DNA from: Multifurca ochricompacta
Lineage: Eukaryota; Basidiomycota; Agaricomycetes; Russulales; Russulaceae
Reading direction: 5' to 3'
Assembly (NCBI GenBank): GCA_022496185.1
Contig: WTXG01000051.1
Span: forward strand, 62,001-126,000
DNA: 64,000 nt
The position numbers and the translations under genes are program-made. Positions 32,511-44,876 of this stretch are shown piece by piece. Under the pieces are notes generated by a model. It was not told the origin of the DNA. It made no database searches and worked only from the letters and a program-made list of their open reading frames with translations. Within the stretch, counting starts at the first letter, position 1; each line of letters starts with the position of its first letter.

Positions 32511-34738
32511 ATGAGTAGACTCAACGCATCGGCTTATGAATTTGTTCCAGGGAAGAAGTTTGTCCCTGTCCCGGCACAACAACCTCCTCTCTCTCCACCT
32601 CAGCAACCTCCGCCTCTGCCTGAATTTACACGCCCTGAAGAGCCGGACGTACCACCGCCACCTCCACCAACGATCAGCCTAAACATCGGAGGTGCCAAAC
32701 CTGCTCCTGCATTGCCCCCGGCTGTAGCTCGGAATCCTGTGCCAGCCTATATCCCATCGCCCTCTCCCGCTCCCCCACCTGAAGCGAAACCACAAACGAA
32801 GGCTGCACCCACATCTTCCTCCTCCACGCCATCGAGAACACCCGGAAGTGCCTCACCCGCACCGCCAGCCGCATCTCTATCATCCAAGACATTCACGATG
32901 GGGCGCGCAAAGACGGACACGGCGGCAGTGGCGCAGGAGGTGGCGGCAGTCGCCGATCAGGAAGTGCTAGAAGATCTGTTTGGCGACAGTGCGTCAACTC
33001 CTCCATTCTGCATTTTGCATTATGTTTCCCCTTTTTTTCTTGTTTTTAATCTCTCCTGAAACTCGCGGGCTAACGTCCAATCCTGAACGGGTGGACAGTC
33101 AAGGAGCATCTTAACATCGTCTTTATCGGACACGTCGATGCGGGGAAGAGCACGATGGGGGGTAATATTCTGTACATATGCGGAATGGTTGACAAGCGTA
33201 CGATGGAAAAATATGAGCGAGAGGCGAAGGAGGCTGGCCGAGAGAGTTGGTATCTCTCTTGGGCACTCGACTCGACCCCTCAGGAGCGGGCCAAGGGCAA
33301 GACGGTCGAGGTCGGTCGCGCGTACTTTGAGACCAATGCGCGGAGGTACACGATCCTAGATGCGCCAGGACACAAAACTTTCGTACCGTCAATGATCTCG
33401 GGCGCAGCGCAGGCGGACGTCGCCCTCCTCGTCATCTCCGCGCGCAAAGGCGAGTTCGAGACGGGTTTTGAGAAGGGTGGGCAGACGCGCGAGCATATCA
33501 TGCTCGTCAAGACTGCTGGCGTGAATAAGGTTATCGTCGTTATAAATAAGATGGACGACCCCACTGTCAAGTGGGATAAGGCACGCTACGAAGAGATCAA
33601 GGAGAAGCTAACGCCGTTCGTGCGCGGTGCTGGTTTCCATATCAAAACAGATGTGTCTTGGCTACCGGTATCCGCGTACACGGGTGCTAATCTCAAGGAT
33701 CGCGTCAGCAAGTCGATCTGCTCGTGGTGGGAGTATGTTATCAATGTCTTCATTATCCCCCCTTCTTTCTTAGAGAGCATTATTTCACAGAGGACCCTCA
33801 CTCCTCGAGCACCTCGACAAATTGCCGATGGTTGACCGCAAAACAAATTCGCCAGTAATGATTCCGATTCAGAAAAATATAAAGACATGGGTACAGTTGC
33901 GGTGGGAAAAATCGAGTCAGGCCATATCCGCAAGGGAGATACGCTCCTGCTCATGCCTAACAAGGATGAGATCGAGATTGCGGCGGTCTACAATGAGATG
34001 GAAGAAGAGGTGAACGTCGCCATTTCCGGGGACAATGTGCGCATTCGCATACGCGGCGTGGAGGACGACGACATCAGCCCGGGTTTCGTTCTCACGAGCC
34101 TGCATAAGCCAGTGCATGCCGTGCGCCAGTTTGAGGCGCAGCTCGCCATTCTAGACCATAAAAACATCATCTGCGCTGGTTACTCGGCCGTTTTGCATGT
34201 GCACACCCTCGCGGAAGAAGTAACACTCTCGGTGGGTTCCGATGGTCACTCGTTCAGGTTGCTGAGTGTCTGACCGAGCCTGGACTTTATTTTTTTTTGA
34301 ATAGGCGATGTTGCATTACTTTGACAAGGCGACCGGTCGCAAATCGCGGAAGCCACCACAGTTTGCTAAGAAGGGCCAGCGTATTGTTGCCTTGATAGAG
34401 GCGGCCGCGCCAATATGCATAGAACGCTTTTCCGATTACCCTCAACTTGGTCGTTTCACGCTGCGCGACGAAGGTCCGTGATACAAGCGTCGTCCTTTTC
34501 TTACTCTTATTAATTAACTTCTTCTTTGTATGCAGGAAAAACGGTGGCTATCGGAAAGGTTCGCCTCTGAGCGCTCTATCATTCATTCATCTCACCTATT
34601 GACGAAACTGATTGATTCTTGTTCTTCCTATTTTTATTTTATTTTTTAATTTAGGTCACAAGGCTCATAGAAGGACAACTTGACGAGCTCGCGGAGGCTA
34701 CGGCTAACCTCACCGTCAACACTGTAGCGGTTGCTTAA
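32511..34738 (+). CDS. SUP35: Translation termination factor eRF3 (Sup35-type GTPase)
   Basis: eRF3 is the GTPase partner of eRF1 in stop-codon recognition. The ATG at 32511 opens MSRLNASAYEFVPGKKFVP, which fits a PAM2 motif for poly(A)-binding protein. Residues about 20-120 are Pro-rich. GTPase motifs: GHVDAGKST (G1, about 33130), DAPGHK (G3, about 33359) and NKMD (G4, about 33547). Domains 2 and 3 follow (GKIESGHIRKGDTLLLMP, VRQFEAQLAILDHK) and the gene ends LTVNTVAVA. Introns lie near 32989-33100, 33733-33799, 34232-34304 and two near 34475-34655. One T seems missing near 33869 in the segment before KDMGTVAVG. Confidence 0.92.
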
Positions 34739-35106
34739 GTGGGACGGGGGAAATGGTAAGGCCACTGTCATTGTTGTATGATCGATGAAGAAGTAAAAAA
34801 GAAAAGAGGTTCGTCCGTCGGCTGTATGGTGTACGGTGTATGGAGTTGGATGCCTATTAGATGTTGTTTTTTAGTAGGAAATACATAACACGATCGATAT
34901 CATTGAGAACGAGTTTGAAGGTAAGGGGACACAACATCACACATCTCACTGACTCGGATAGTAGATCTTCTATTGATTGATTGATTGAATGTTGGAATAT
35001 ACATCATCTTCGATTAATCACGTGATAATTTCGATTGAGTTGGCTAGGCAAGGCCAAGAGAACCGGTGTGTGTGAGAGTGGCGGTGACAAACTATTAACC
35101 AGTCCG
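34739..35106. other. Intergenic 368 bp, eRF3 3' side and transporter 5' side
   Basis: No gene is seen. A short (TTGA)n run lies near 34973-34988. Confidence 0.5.
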
Positions 35107-38100
35107 ATGGTTAATTTGGCGATAAACTCTAATTCTCCTCCCCTCTCTCTATCATCAGGGGTTTTTCAGGAACAAGAGGAAAGCCACCGTGATGGTAACG
35201 ATGGTGGTATGGGTAAAGACACAGACACCGCACTCCATCCAGTTGCTAGCACGGAGGTACCAGTAGGGATGGAGGAGAGTCCTCAGGATCAAGAACATGG
35301 GTCGACCATTCTGTGTGATGACAAGGAGGTTGCATTTATTTTCCCCGCGCGTAATGCTGCTACTATTATTTTCTGACTGAAGCAACGGTTCGCTTTCGCA
35401 GGAAAAGGAGGATGATCACCCCACGCGTCGTGGTCAAGGTCAAGGTCAAGAACCTCCTTCTTTTGCTCAGAGCGAGTTCTACACGGTAATTACCCCTCTA
35501 ACGATTCCCTTTTGGAAAAGAAAGAGTCCCCGAGGGCTCACGCGCCGTGCCGATGTTTTCTCTTTATGAATAACAGATTGTCCGTCGTCAGCGTCGTGAT
35601 CGTGGTGGCAACAGCCTCAAAATGAAGGTCTCTCATTCTCGCATACCCCATTTGAACGCTGAATGGGAGTTTTCGGTAAATCATCTCTTTTAAAAAATTA
35701 TTTGGCTTTCGCATCTTATACATCCGTTCTTGTCCTCCTCTGACTGGCGATCGTATTAGGGGTGGGGCTCGATTCGTTACCTAGATATATCCCCCGAAGA
35801 CCTGAGAGACGCCGAAACTCAACTGAATGCCCCCCGAGAAGTGCTCGGACAGCTCTCTGCCATGTCTGTGTCCGGTAATGACGTCTCTGGAAGCGTTTTC
35901 TACGCATTTCCTCTGGTCATCGCCGCTGCCGGTAAATTAAGATCCCCCTTCGCCGTGCCTCCTTATTTATTCCCAACACGTGACCTTTTTTGCAGGGATA
36001 TACTCGCCACTTTGTTTGCTCACAGCTTCTCTGCTCCTTCTTTTCTTCCGGCCTCTTTTACTCGAGCTAGCCTCTACCGTTCGCATTAACGGATCGTTAC
36101 GTTACGTCTGTCGTATGCGCCGATACCAGCTGATGTCTTTTTTCTTCTTCTAGGAACTACATTTACCTCCTACAGTTTTCCGGACGGTGCTGTCCCTTGT
36201 CGGGGGAGCGGCGACTCTTTTAGACGCCATGGCCACATCTACGGTTTCGGCAGCAACAGCGAGCGCCTATCTCAGCGCGGAGATACATTCTATGCCTATT
36301 TCTACGAGCATGCTGACAGTCTTGTTCATTGTTGCGCTTGGTGTTCTTGCTCTCGTTGGGATCAGAGAAAGCTCCTCCGCAGCGGCGGCCGTCTTCGTAT
36401 TTCACGTACGCTATCTCATGTTTGATTCAAAGTCCCTCCTCCCCCTCTCTGACACACGAGGTTCTCTAGATTCTTACGATGGCTACACTCGCGATTGCGT
36501 CCATCGTGTATTGGGCCGCCAATGATCCCATTCTACGATTTTGGGACAGAATTGGGCACTACGACCGGAACTGCGATCGAAACCGTCCGCGCGATATTTT
36601 ATGGCGTGTGCATCGCGTTTCTCGGAGTTACGGGTATGTTTTTGCCACACCCACATCCATAAAAATATCGTTGTCATTAACACGTGGTAGGGTTCGAATG
36701 CACGCCATCTTATATCGAGGTGATCCGCCCCAAGGATTACGCCGCCATACTGCGAAACCTCATCATCGTCTCTGCCCTTCTCAACACCATTCTTTCTTTC
36801 TTTGCATGCGCCTTGCTTCCGATGAGCACACTTTTGGGCGGCGCAAACGTCTTGTCAGCCCTTGGTAGCCTCGCTGGTGGGAGATGGCTGCGCATTTTGG
36901 TATTGGTCGATGCGGTTTCTGTACTCCTTGGCGGTGTGATGACCGGTACAGTCACCACTACTCAGCTACTAGATCGCATGGCCCAGTAAGTCTTATGCAT
37001 ACCAGTCCGTGATTGGGCTCCGTTGACAGTTGTATGGTCCTTCCCAGCGACCATGTTCTGCCTCGTTGGTTCAGCATGAGGCTTCCTTTGACGGGCAACC
37101 AATATATCGCGACCTTGTTTTCCATGGGGTTGTCACTCCTTCTCTATGCGGGCTCGGGATGAGCCTTTCGACGGTCTCGTATGTATTCTCGGTCGCATTT
37201 TTATTCGAAATCCTCCTCGTGAGTAGTTGCATTTAGGTTCGAAGAGCACTGCTCGAGTTAGGGATGCTACTTGTCAGTTTGTAGTGTCCTCCTTCCTTCT
37301 CAAGCTGAAGCGTCCACACATGTCCCGTCCACCACATTCGGGGATGCTTACGGTTCTCATGGCTTTCATAGTCGTGATTGTAACTTGGGCGGGGAACGTC
37401 GCACTCGCGTACGCTGGCGTTCTTTTTTTTTACCTGTGGTTCCGAGTTCACCAATTGTGTTTCACCCCCCCCCCCTAGTCCCATAGCGCTTGGCGTCTTT
37501 GCCGCATCAATCTCCGTCGTTCTCGTCACACTGTTCGTAATAAGTGCACAGCCAACCATTCTGAGACTTCTTCTGTTCTTCTATTCTGCCACCCCGTTTT
37601 CACGATGGGCGATGTCCCGAGGATGGCAACGCCGGCTGGTATCATGGTACAAGTCCCGCAGGGCGGCGCGGGTCTGTGTATGGATAAAAGACGACGACGT
37701 GCGTTTGTGAAGAAATTGCTATTTGTACCCCTAATTCTAATTAACGGTCTAGATCTACGTCATGCTACGTGCGTTGCTCTCTGTACAGAAGAACGTTCCG
37801 GATGCTCGCACGGTCATATTCGTCCACGCTTACCACAGCATAGACGCCGTACCGAGCGAACTGCATCCAAACGCGCGTCTTCTCGATGAGGCGTTCCCGA
37901 CAATTACTGTCGAGTGAGTCTTCCCATTCTCCCCTCTCGCGCTACACGTTCGACTTGTCATCCTGTCCTTCGAACTCAAATTTGAACTCGTTTCAGTCTC
38001 GCGTTTGTTTCAGGGAGTTTCAGCCCAACAGTGAGTGTCTTTTTTCCCGTTATGGCAAGCAAAGACGGAGCGCTGATGAAGAGCCCACCGTCGTGTTCAC

Positions 38101-38242
38101 CGACGACATCAATTATCAACAGCTGGTGGAGGCGACCTCTCGTACGATAAATTTACCGCGAAGCCGGATGTGTGTGGTTTCGCTTGGTCGAGATCATCCT
38201 TGGGAACTTGCTGAATATGGGGGGATAAGAGTCATTATGTGA
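35107..38242 (+). CDS. APC-superfamily amino-acid permease-like transporter
   Basis: A polytopic plasma-membrane transporter; substrate unknown. The hydrophilic N-terminus (35107 to about 35860) includes ISPEDLRDAETQL. Then come membrane segments with family-like blocks: SGNDVSGSVFYAFPLVIAAA, IYSPLCLLTASLLLLFF, LLDAMATSTVSAATASAYL, LTVLFIVALGVLALVGIRES, LIIVSALLNTILSFFA, VSYVFSVAFLFEILL and VTLFVISAQP. A soluble C-terminal part has VQKNVPDARTVIFVHAYHSI and DHPWELAEYGGIRVIM. About a dozen short introns. Single bases appear missing near 36180 and 36540. A second, ruined copy lies at 40110-42131. Confidence 0.65.
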
Positions 38243-39226
38243 GTAGAGTTGACGATAGCTTGGATGAAGGGAAAAAGATCTACGACAATTTCTACGAACT
38301 TGGATATGGAATACACATGGCAGGAATATTTACAGTGCTGTAAGTATTTTTTTCCCTCGTAGATCTGTTCATGTTTTCTGATCATGTCTGTTGAAAATTT
38401 TTGCATCATCCATCTCTGCCTTCAGTAACTGGCGGTGTGCGAACCGACCAGAGCACACATCTAGTGCGATATTAATCAATGTCTCTTTAGATCTTCCCAT
38501 TCGAAACGCCATCAGTAGAATAAGGCATTCTCCGGAAGAATAGATAACATTTGACCATCTTTAGCTTTTATTCCTAACAAATGCTCCCCTTGAACACATG
38601 CTTAGTGCTCCCAGCGTTACACCTCATAGGTTTCATGGGCTTCTTTCATACAAGTACATGATTTCGGATCTGTTTGAGTGGCGCGGAACACTCTCTGTTT
38701 TTTTTTTCATCGTTCTCATGTGAATGGCATAACATAGTTCTTGCATCTCATAGATTCCCTTCAAGGTTATATTTTGTCAATTTGCCTCACCGCCTCATAC
38801 ACGGCCCGTCAGAGCCGGATACGCATTCGGTCTCGGCGGTGTCGGTGCGGTGTCGGTGCTGCGAGTATCATCATTATGTCATCCAGCTTCGGCCCGACCG
38901 CCTACCAGCATCCCGAAAGCCAAACTTCCACTTTTAATTACACTCACCACTCAATGGTAGCTGATATCTTGGTCAGTACCTTCATCTCTGCATCTACAAA
39001 CTTATGCACCGTCATTCAATGGATGGTAACAAGCACCCTTTCTCCGTCCCGACCCTTGCAGTCTTACACTACTGCCTCAAATCTGCATTTACCCAATCCT
39101 GGCGGCGAGTTTTTTTCCTTTTTTGATCTCTCTCCGACTTGTGCTGGGTCTTTGATATTTAAGTTGGATGGTCTCGTTGCAATCATGACTACTGCTTAGC
39201 ATCCTCCCCAACTTCGGCGAAAGGAT
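38243..39226. other. Intergenic, part of a duplicated unit
   Basis: No gene is recognised. The start (GAACTTGGATATGGAATACA near 38297) and end (near 39100-39226) resemble the sequence around 42180-42300 and 43110-43250, so the spacer was duplicated with its flanking genes. Confidence 0.5.
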
Positions 39227-39653
39227 ATGGGTTTTCTTGCTGGCTGGAGGCCTGACATACAAGTGGAACGTGGAGATGATAAGATGGCGCAGGCCAACAG
39301 TTTATTGAACGACCCACGAGTCCATATAAATCCCGAACATCGCCAAACCGCTCAGGACCGACTGACAAGGTGAGGAGGCCTTCCCTATTGCCATGACCAT
39401 GGTTTCAAGGGTGGTTAAACCCCCCCCCTCCCTCTTTTTTCAGTGCCCGGGATTTCAAAGATGGGATAAAAGGCAAACCCCTGTTGACCCGAATCAAACA
39501 GGCGAGAAAATATCACGCGGAGGCTAACAAGACGCTTCGGTATCTCAAGGTTCGTTTTGTATGATTAAGCTTCCCCATGGGTGAAAGACCCATGTTATCT
39601 TGTAGAGCATGATGCCACCTGATACACAAATTCCCAACGGTTCCGCGAGATAA
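39227..39653 (+). CDS. Module gene S1: short helical two-exon module protein
   Basis: Three exons: ATG 39227 to about 39369, 39444-39549, and 39606-39653. The first exon reads WRPDIQVERGDDKMAQAN then LTSARDFKDG across the intron (phase 2), and the second ends KQARKYHAEANKTLRYLK at a phase-0 intron. The last exon is 15 codons (SMMPPDTQIPNG). It is charged, without signal peptide or membrane segment, and probably forms a helical bundle. It belongs to the family at 43252, 44877, 47145, 50446, 55426, 58540 and 62922. Function unknown. Confidence 0.65.
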
Positions 39654-40109
39654 AGAAAAGAACGAGTGCGATAGTACAAGAGTTGGAAGGAATTGGCGAG
39701 GGTGTGAGAAACAACCGGACGCACCCACGTCCGGAAGAAAGGTGTTTAGATTAGAGTAGGCTACTGACACAAACTAGAATTATCATTTCGCTACTGGTTT
39801 GCTCACACTCACACAGTCGTGATACAAGGCAGTAAGCAAAGTAAGTTCGATGGTGATTTGGCTTTCTTTTGCTCTCGGGCTTCGCGCTCTTGTTCTTCTA
39901 ACAAGTAATGATAATCAACCATCATCTCTTGAGCATGCTCCAGGGATCCGGGCCGCCATCTCCGGTATCAACGCAATAAACTGCATTTTCAACCATCGAT
40001 ACTTTAACTCTAGACTATAGATATCTCTCCCATCCATGGATTTAAGGGACACTGAACCCAAGTGGGGCACACGTAAATCTTTCCACAGTGACTAATTTCA
40101 GGTAATGAT

Positions 40110-42131
40110 GCGTCTGTGGAAGTCTTTTCTTGTTTCCTCGCGCCATCGTGGCCGCTAGTGTTCTTCCATGCATCCACCCGGCGTTGGCAACTTTTACATG
40201 CCGATTTATTTATTTGTTCGCTCCCTTTCCGCTCCTACATCTATGCAGGCTTCCTAGCTGATATCCGATTACAGGCATTTATGTCCACACCTCGTACAGC
40301 ATTCCAAGAAAAAGGTTTTTCGTTGTTCTGGGCAGTGGTGAATATAATATCTACAGCCTCTGCGGCAACAGCGAGCGCCTGTCTCGACGCTAAGATATAT
40401 TTTAAGCCCATTTCCGCGAGCATGCTGATAGCATTTCTTTTCACGTTGCGCTTGGCGCTCTTGCTTTTAAGCCGGGATTGGAAAAGGCGCCTTCACAACG
40501 GCAATCAATCGTCTTCGTATATTTCCTGTGCCCCGTGACTCATCACCAAGCACCAGCTAAGACCCCTTGATATACAAGATTCTCCACATCACAGCGATAG
40601 TCACACTTGAAGTTGCACACATTATGCACATTTCCCATTCTACGATTTCAAGACAGAACCGAGATCGGAACCGTCCGCGCGCCACTTACAGTTTGTTTAT
40701 TGCATCCTCAGAGACTCTGGGGCTACACAATTAACACGTGTAAGGCTCGAATCATATATCGAGGTAATCCGCTCGTGAAATCTTATCATCATATCTGCCC
40801 TACCCAACACCGTCCTCTCTTTTGTTTTCTGCGCGTTCCTCCCTATGAGCATACTCGTAGGCACAAAGGTCTTGTCAATCCTTGGTCGTCTCACTGGCAG
40901 GAGATGGTCGCGCGTTTTATTGTTGGTCGATGGTATTTTTGTACTCCTCGGTGGCGTGACGACTGGCACGGTCACCACTATCCAGCTACTAGACCGCATG
41001 GCCAAGTAAGTCATCCCATGCACTCAGAATGCTGGTGGGCTCCGTTGATATTGTATGGCCCTTCTCAGTGGCCATATTCTGCCACATTGGTTCAACGTGA
41101 TGCTTCCCTTGATGGATAACCAACGCATCGCAGCCTTGTTTTTCACCGGGTTGTCACTCCTTCTCTTTGTAAGCTTGGGGTGATCCTCTTGGCGGTTTCG
41201 TACATGTTTTCGGTCGCGTTCGCTTTCCAAATCCTCGTGAGTGGTTTTGTGTTGGGGTCTGAGATGCTTTGTTTGACGCGAGGACTCCTCTTGTCAGTTC
41301 GCAGTTTGCTCTTTCCTCGTCAATTTGAAGCGCCCACACCCGTCCCGTCCACTTCGCTCGAGGATATTTAGTCTTGTCATGACCTTTGTGGTCTTGACCA
41401 TAACTTGGGCGTCGAATGTTGCATTCGCGTAAGCCGATGTTCTTCCTTATCTGTGATTCCGAGCTCACCCCTTACGCGTCCGCAGGTGTTTTTACCGCAT
41501 AGTCCGCCGTCGCTCTCGTCCCGCTGCTCGCAATATGCGCTCAACCTACGGCCCCGTAACTAGTTTTATTCTTCTATTCTATTCGCACGTTTTCGCTATG
41601 GACGATGATCCGGTATTGGTAACGCCGACGAGAAGCGTGATAAAAGTCCTAGCATGACGACAGTGCGGGTCTGTATTTGGATCAAAGTCGAGGACGTATG
41701 TTAATTTCCTTTGCCATTGTACCCTGACTTCTTATCGTCAAACGCTCTATGGATCCTTTCAGCGGAGACGAACATTTCACATGCTCGCGCGGTTATGTTT
41801 GTCCACGCTTGCTGCATTGATACTACGCCAAGCGAGCTCCACCGGAACGCCCGTTTTCTTTGAGGAGGCGTTCTCCACGACCGTTTCCGAGTTCACCCCA
41901 CTCGTCCGACTTGCCTTGGTGTGCACTTAAATGGTGAGCTCGTTTTATTTCGCGTTTGCTTCGGGAAATTTCAACGTAGCAGCGAGTTGTCTTATCTTAT
42001 CTGCTTGGGAGATGGAGCGCTCATGTTTCCAAAAACAGTTAGTAGAAGCGGGTTCCCCTACTTCGTAGTTTTTCGCTTGATCAAATCGAGGTCACAATTT
42101 CTTTCCCTCTTGATACGTAAGATCCTGTGAG
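40110..42131 (+). pseudogene. Pseudogene copy of the 35107-38242 transporter
   Basis: Pieces of the transporter are legible in order but in different frames: TASAATASACLDAKIYFKPI (about 40350) matches TSTVSAATASAYLSAEIHSM; a stretch at 40810-41010 gives LLVDGIFVLLGG and TGTVTTIQLLDRMAK, matching LVDAVSVLLGG and TGTVTTTQLLDRMAQ; 41190 gives VSYMFSVAFAFQILVS; 41770-41860 gives ARAVMFVHAC and TPSELHRNARFL. The 5' exons before the membrane part are missing, and stops and frameshifts are many. This decay goes well beyond the single-base losses elsewhere, so it is a real pseudogene. Confidence 0.8.
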
Positions 42132-43251
42132 AGAGACGACGGCTGAATCAAGTTAGAAGCATTTCAGAATACCGCGACTTCGGACATAAAATACATAACA
42201 GGAATATTCATGATCTAGTGTAGTTGGTTCATTCCCTCCTCGATCTATTCACATGTTCTGACTCTGACCATTCTCTAAGATGTTCCCATCCTCAATGATT
42301 GGTGGTACAGTCCCACCAAAGGCTCCTGGCGTAATACCGATGTCCTTTCAAATCTTCCCATTTAAACCGTCATCCGTGAAACATGGCGTTCTCCAGAAGT
42401 GCAGAACTGACATTCTTGAGCCTTTTTCACCTCTCTCTAACGACACTTTGTTTCTGACTACATTGTGTCCAGGCGCGTAGTGGTTCGTCAGCTATGGAGG
42501 GTGGTGAAAGTGCGTTCGCATCGCCTACTTGCACTTTGTTTCTGGATGAGGATCGCTGTTATCAGAACACAAGATGGGTTCTGATACATGTATGAGCCTC
42601 GCTTCTATCACCGGCTCCATTCTCAATTGTTTTGTTGCTAATGATAGCCACACTTTGTTGGCTAATGGTTCCTAGGGTTCGTACATTAACGTTCTATTTT
42701 TGTGACGTATGCTCAGCGAAATTTGCGTCACTGCCTCCGAGAAGCTGCGTTCCCGAGCCCCCGGTATGACCATCACGATCTGGATCACCTTTATGCAACG
42801 AGAATATAGTTCCCCGCGAGTTCATATCCGTTCGCAGCCTTCGAGGAAATTGGAGTCATTTCACAGCCACTGCCGGCTCGGCAAGACACAGGTACCGGAG
42901 CCGAATTGTCAGCGCCCCTCCCCCACTACCCTCCACTTTAATTAAGTTTGCGGTGTGCTGCAAAATGGATCTTGCCCTTAATAATAGCATAGCATAACCT
43001 TTCAACAGTAAGCGCTTCGGCTTGGTCGGTACGATTCCCACCTAGGACATCTACCAGATAATGGCCAAGCATCCCGGAATCTGCCCTCCTTCTATACTTT
43101 ACTTACACCTGCCTGGACCTATCTTTTACCCAATCGCAATTCCTGTGGCTATTTGTCTGACCTTGGTGGTGCCTTTGCCATTTAAACTGGGTGGTTTCCT
43201 TTGGTCATCTCAGCGTCCTCTCTAGCTTCTGAAATCAGCTTTGAATTTATC
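42132..43251. other. Spacer between transporter pseudogene and S2
   Basis: No gene is seen. It resembles 38243-39226 in places (for example near 42180-42260 and the last 150 bp), as expected for a duplicated spacer. Confidence 0.45.
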
Positions 43252-43820
43252 ATGGATGCTTTTGGTCTCGTCGGTTGGATGCCCAACAAACAAGTGAAGC
43301 TTAGCGATGAGAAGCTGTCTGAGGCCAGTGACCTCCTCAATGATCCAAAACTCGATATCAGTCTCCGTGATCGCGACCGAGCCCAGGAACTGCTGACGGT
43401 GTGAGTAAAGCTTTCTTATTATGATGATTATAGGATCACGAAAGCGTTTTTCATTCAGAGCCCAAGATTTTAGAGACGGCGTGAAAGACAAAACCCTGAT
43501 AGAACGAATTAAACAGGCGAGAAAATATTACAGGAAGGCTGACGAAACACTGCAGGAAATCAAGGTTGGTTATATGATGACGCTTCTTGACTTGATGGAC
43601 GAAAGACTGATGTTGTCTTTTTTTTTAGAAGATGGTCCCACCAGAATCACAGATTGACTGGCCCGGAGACGATCTGATTCTCTCTCCCGCAAGGAGCAAG
43701 GAGTCATGGGATAAGGGAATGAATGTGCTTCGTTGGTTTACGTCATGTTGTATCCCTATACCCCACTCTTACGTCTCTGAAACCGCCTCGGCTTCAACCA
43801 GTCTTCACCTGTCCGTTTGA
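43252..43820 (+). CDS. Module gene S2: short helical module protein with longer tail
   Basis: The ATG at 43252 gives MDAFGLVGWMPNKQVKL, then SEASDLLNDPKLDI and AQELLT. A phase-2 intron (about 43402-43459) leads to AQDFRDGVKDKTLIERIKQA and YYRKADETLQEIK; a phase-0 intron (43565-43628) leads to a 64-codon tail with KMVPPESQIDWPGDDLILSP. It is S1's closest relative (shared W-x-P start, LLNDP, RIKQARKY), consistent with joint duplication of transporter and module gene. The frame is intact. Function unknown. Confidence 0.65.
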
Positions 43821-44339
43821 AAAAATCTGTAACTAGAATATAACTCGGGTCATATAACCCTCAAGTCTAACAGAACGTTTTTCTGCTTCTGTCACTACAG
43901 AAGCCGTACCACTCGAGGGTCAGCCAGTCGACGAAGTATTTTTGCGTCACTTCATTCAGGTATCATTTTTACGAAATAAAAATTTGAGATTAAAAAAACG
44001 TTGGACGGATCACGGACGGCGCTCGCGAACAAAATTATCATGCATTTTATGCTCCATGCGATCACGTACTTCTATCTATGGGCGTGGAGCGCTGTAATAT
44101 TCATCTTCGATTCTACCCATCGCTCGCGAGCTGAACCATGTTCCTATCATACACAATAGTAGGAAACAAGGCAAGGTATTCTTTGCTGAGGGAGCTACGA
44201 TTCCCACACCAGCATGGCGTTTGATACACGCACTGCCACCGGGTTCTTTTCCTACTACTATAACGCACGCACGCGAAAACGGGGTTGCTTTTCAGACCGA
44301 AAATTGTCACGCTAGCCAGCTATTCCCATAATATGAGGA

Positions 44340-44600
44340 CGCTATTCCCGCCATCCGTTAGCAAGTCCTTTGGCATATCCCCCCGTCCCACCCCTCTAGT
44401 TAGTGTGGGTATTTTTCTTACAAAATAGTCAGGGTCGATCATGGAACTTGGTCTTGATTGGCTGGTTGAGTACGTAGAGCGCTCAACCAACCAATCAAGT
44501 TCCAGGAATGATCGTGATTGTATTGAGAAATATATGCCCGCACTAGTAGGCCTTGCTGGCACAGCTAATTTTAATGTAGCGATGGCCTATCAAGTTAGTC
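44340..44600. repeat. Imperfect foldback (long inverted repeat)
   Basis: Around a centre near 44476, TTGATTGGCTGGTTGAG (44454-44470) pairs with CTCAACCAACCAATCAA (44482-44498). The arms continue outward with mismatches: GATCATGGAAC with GTTCCAGGAATGATC, then CTAGTTAGTGTGGGTAT with ATATGCCCGCACTAGTAG. The total is at least 75 bp per arm. It could be a foldback or MITE-like remnant. Confidence 0.6.
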
Positions 44601-44876
44601 TAAAAGACGGCATCACTCGTACCGGGTCCCTAAGCGCCAACAAGCTGGCACGTCCATTCGGTTCTCCACCCATGCTGGCACTCCGGGGCCTTCGTACTAC
44701 CACTCCCGAGTGCGAGTCCAATGTTATGGACCTTTGCCGTTATTCCCGACTCCAACCCCTACACTTGCTATCCTAGCTTGGAATCTGGGCTGTGCCAAAA
44801 TAACTTCGTATATAAGCTGCAGGGCGGGGATGACTCGAGAGCAACTCTGAATTCCACTCCAACCAACAATTTACCT

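Noticed and set aside
44441..44776. ORF of 111 codons between S2 and S3
   Set aside because: It runs through the centre of the foldback and its mirror frame on the other strand is nearly the same; it is a product of the inverted repeat.
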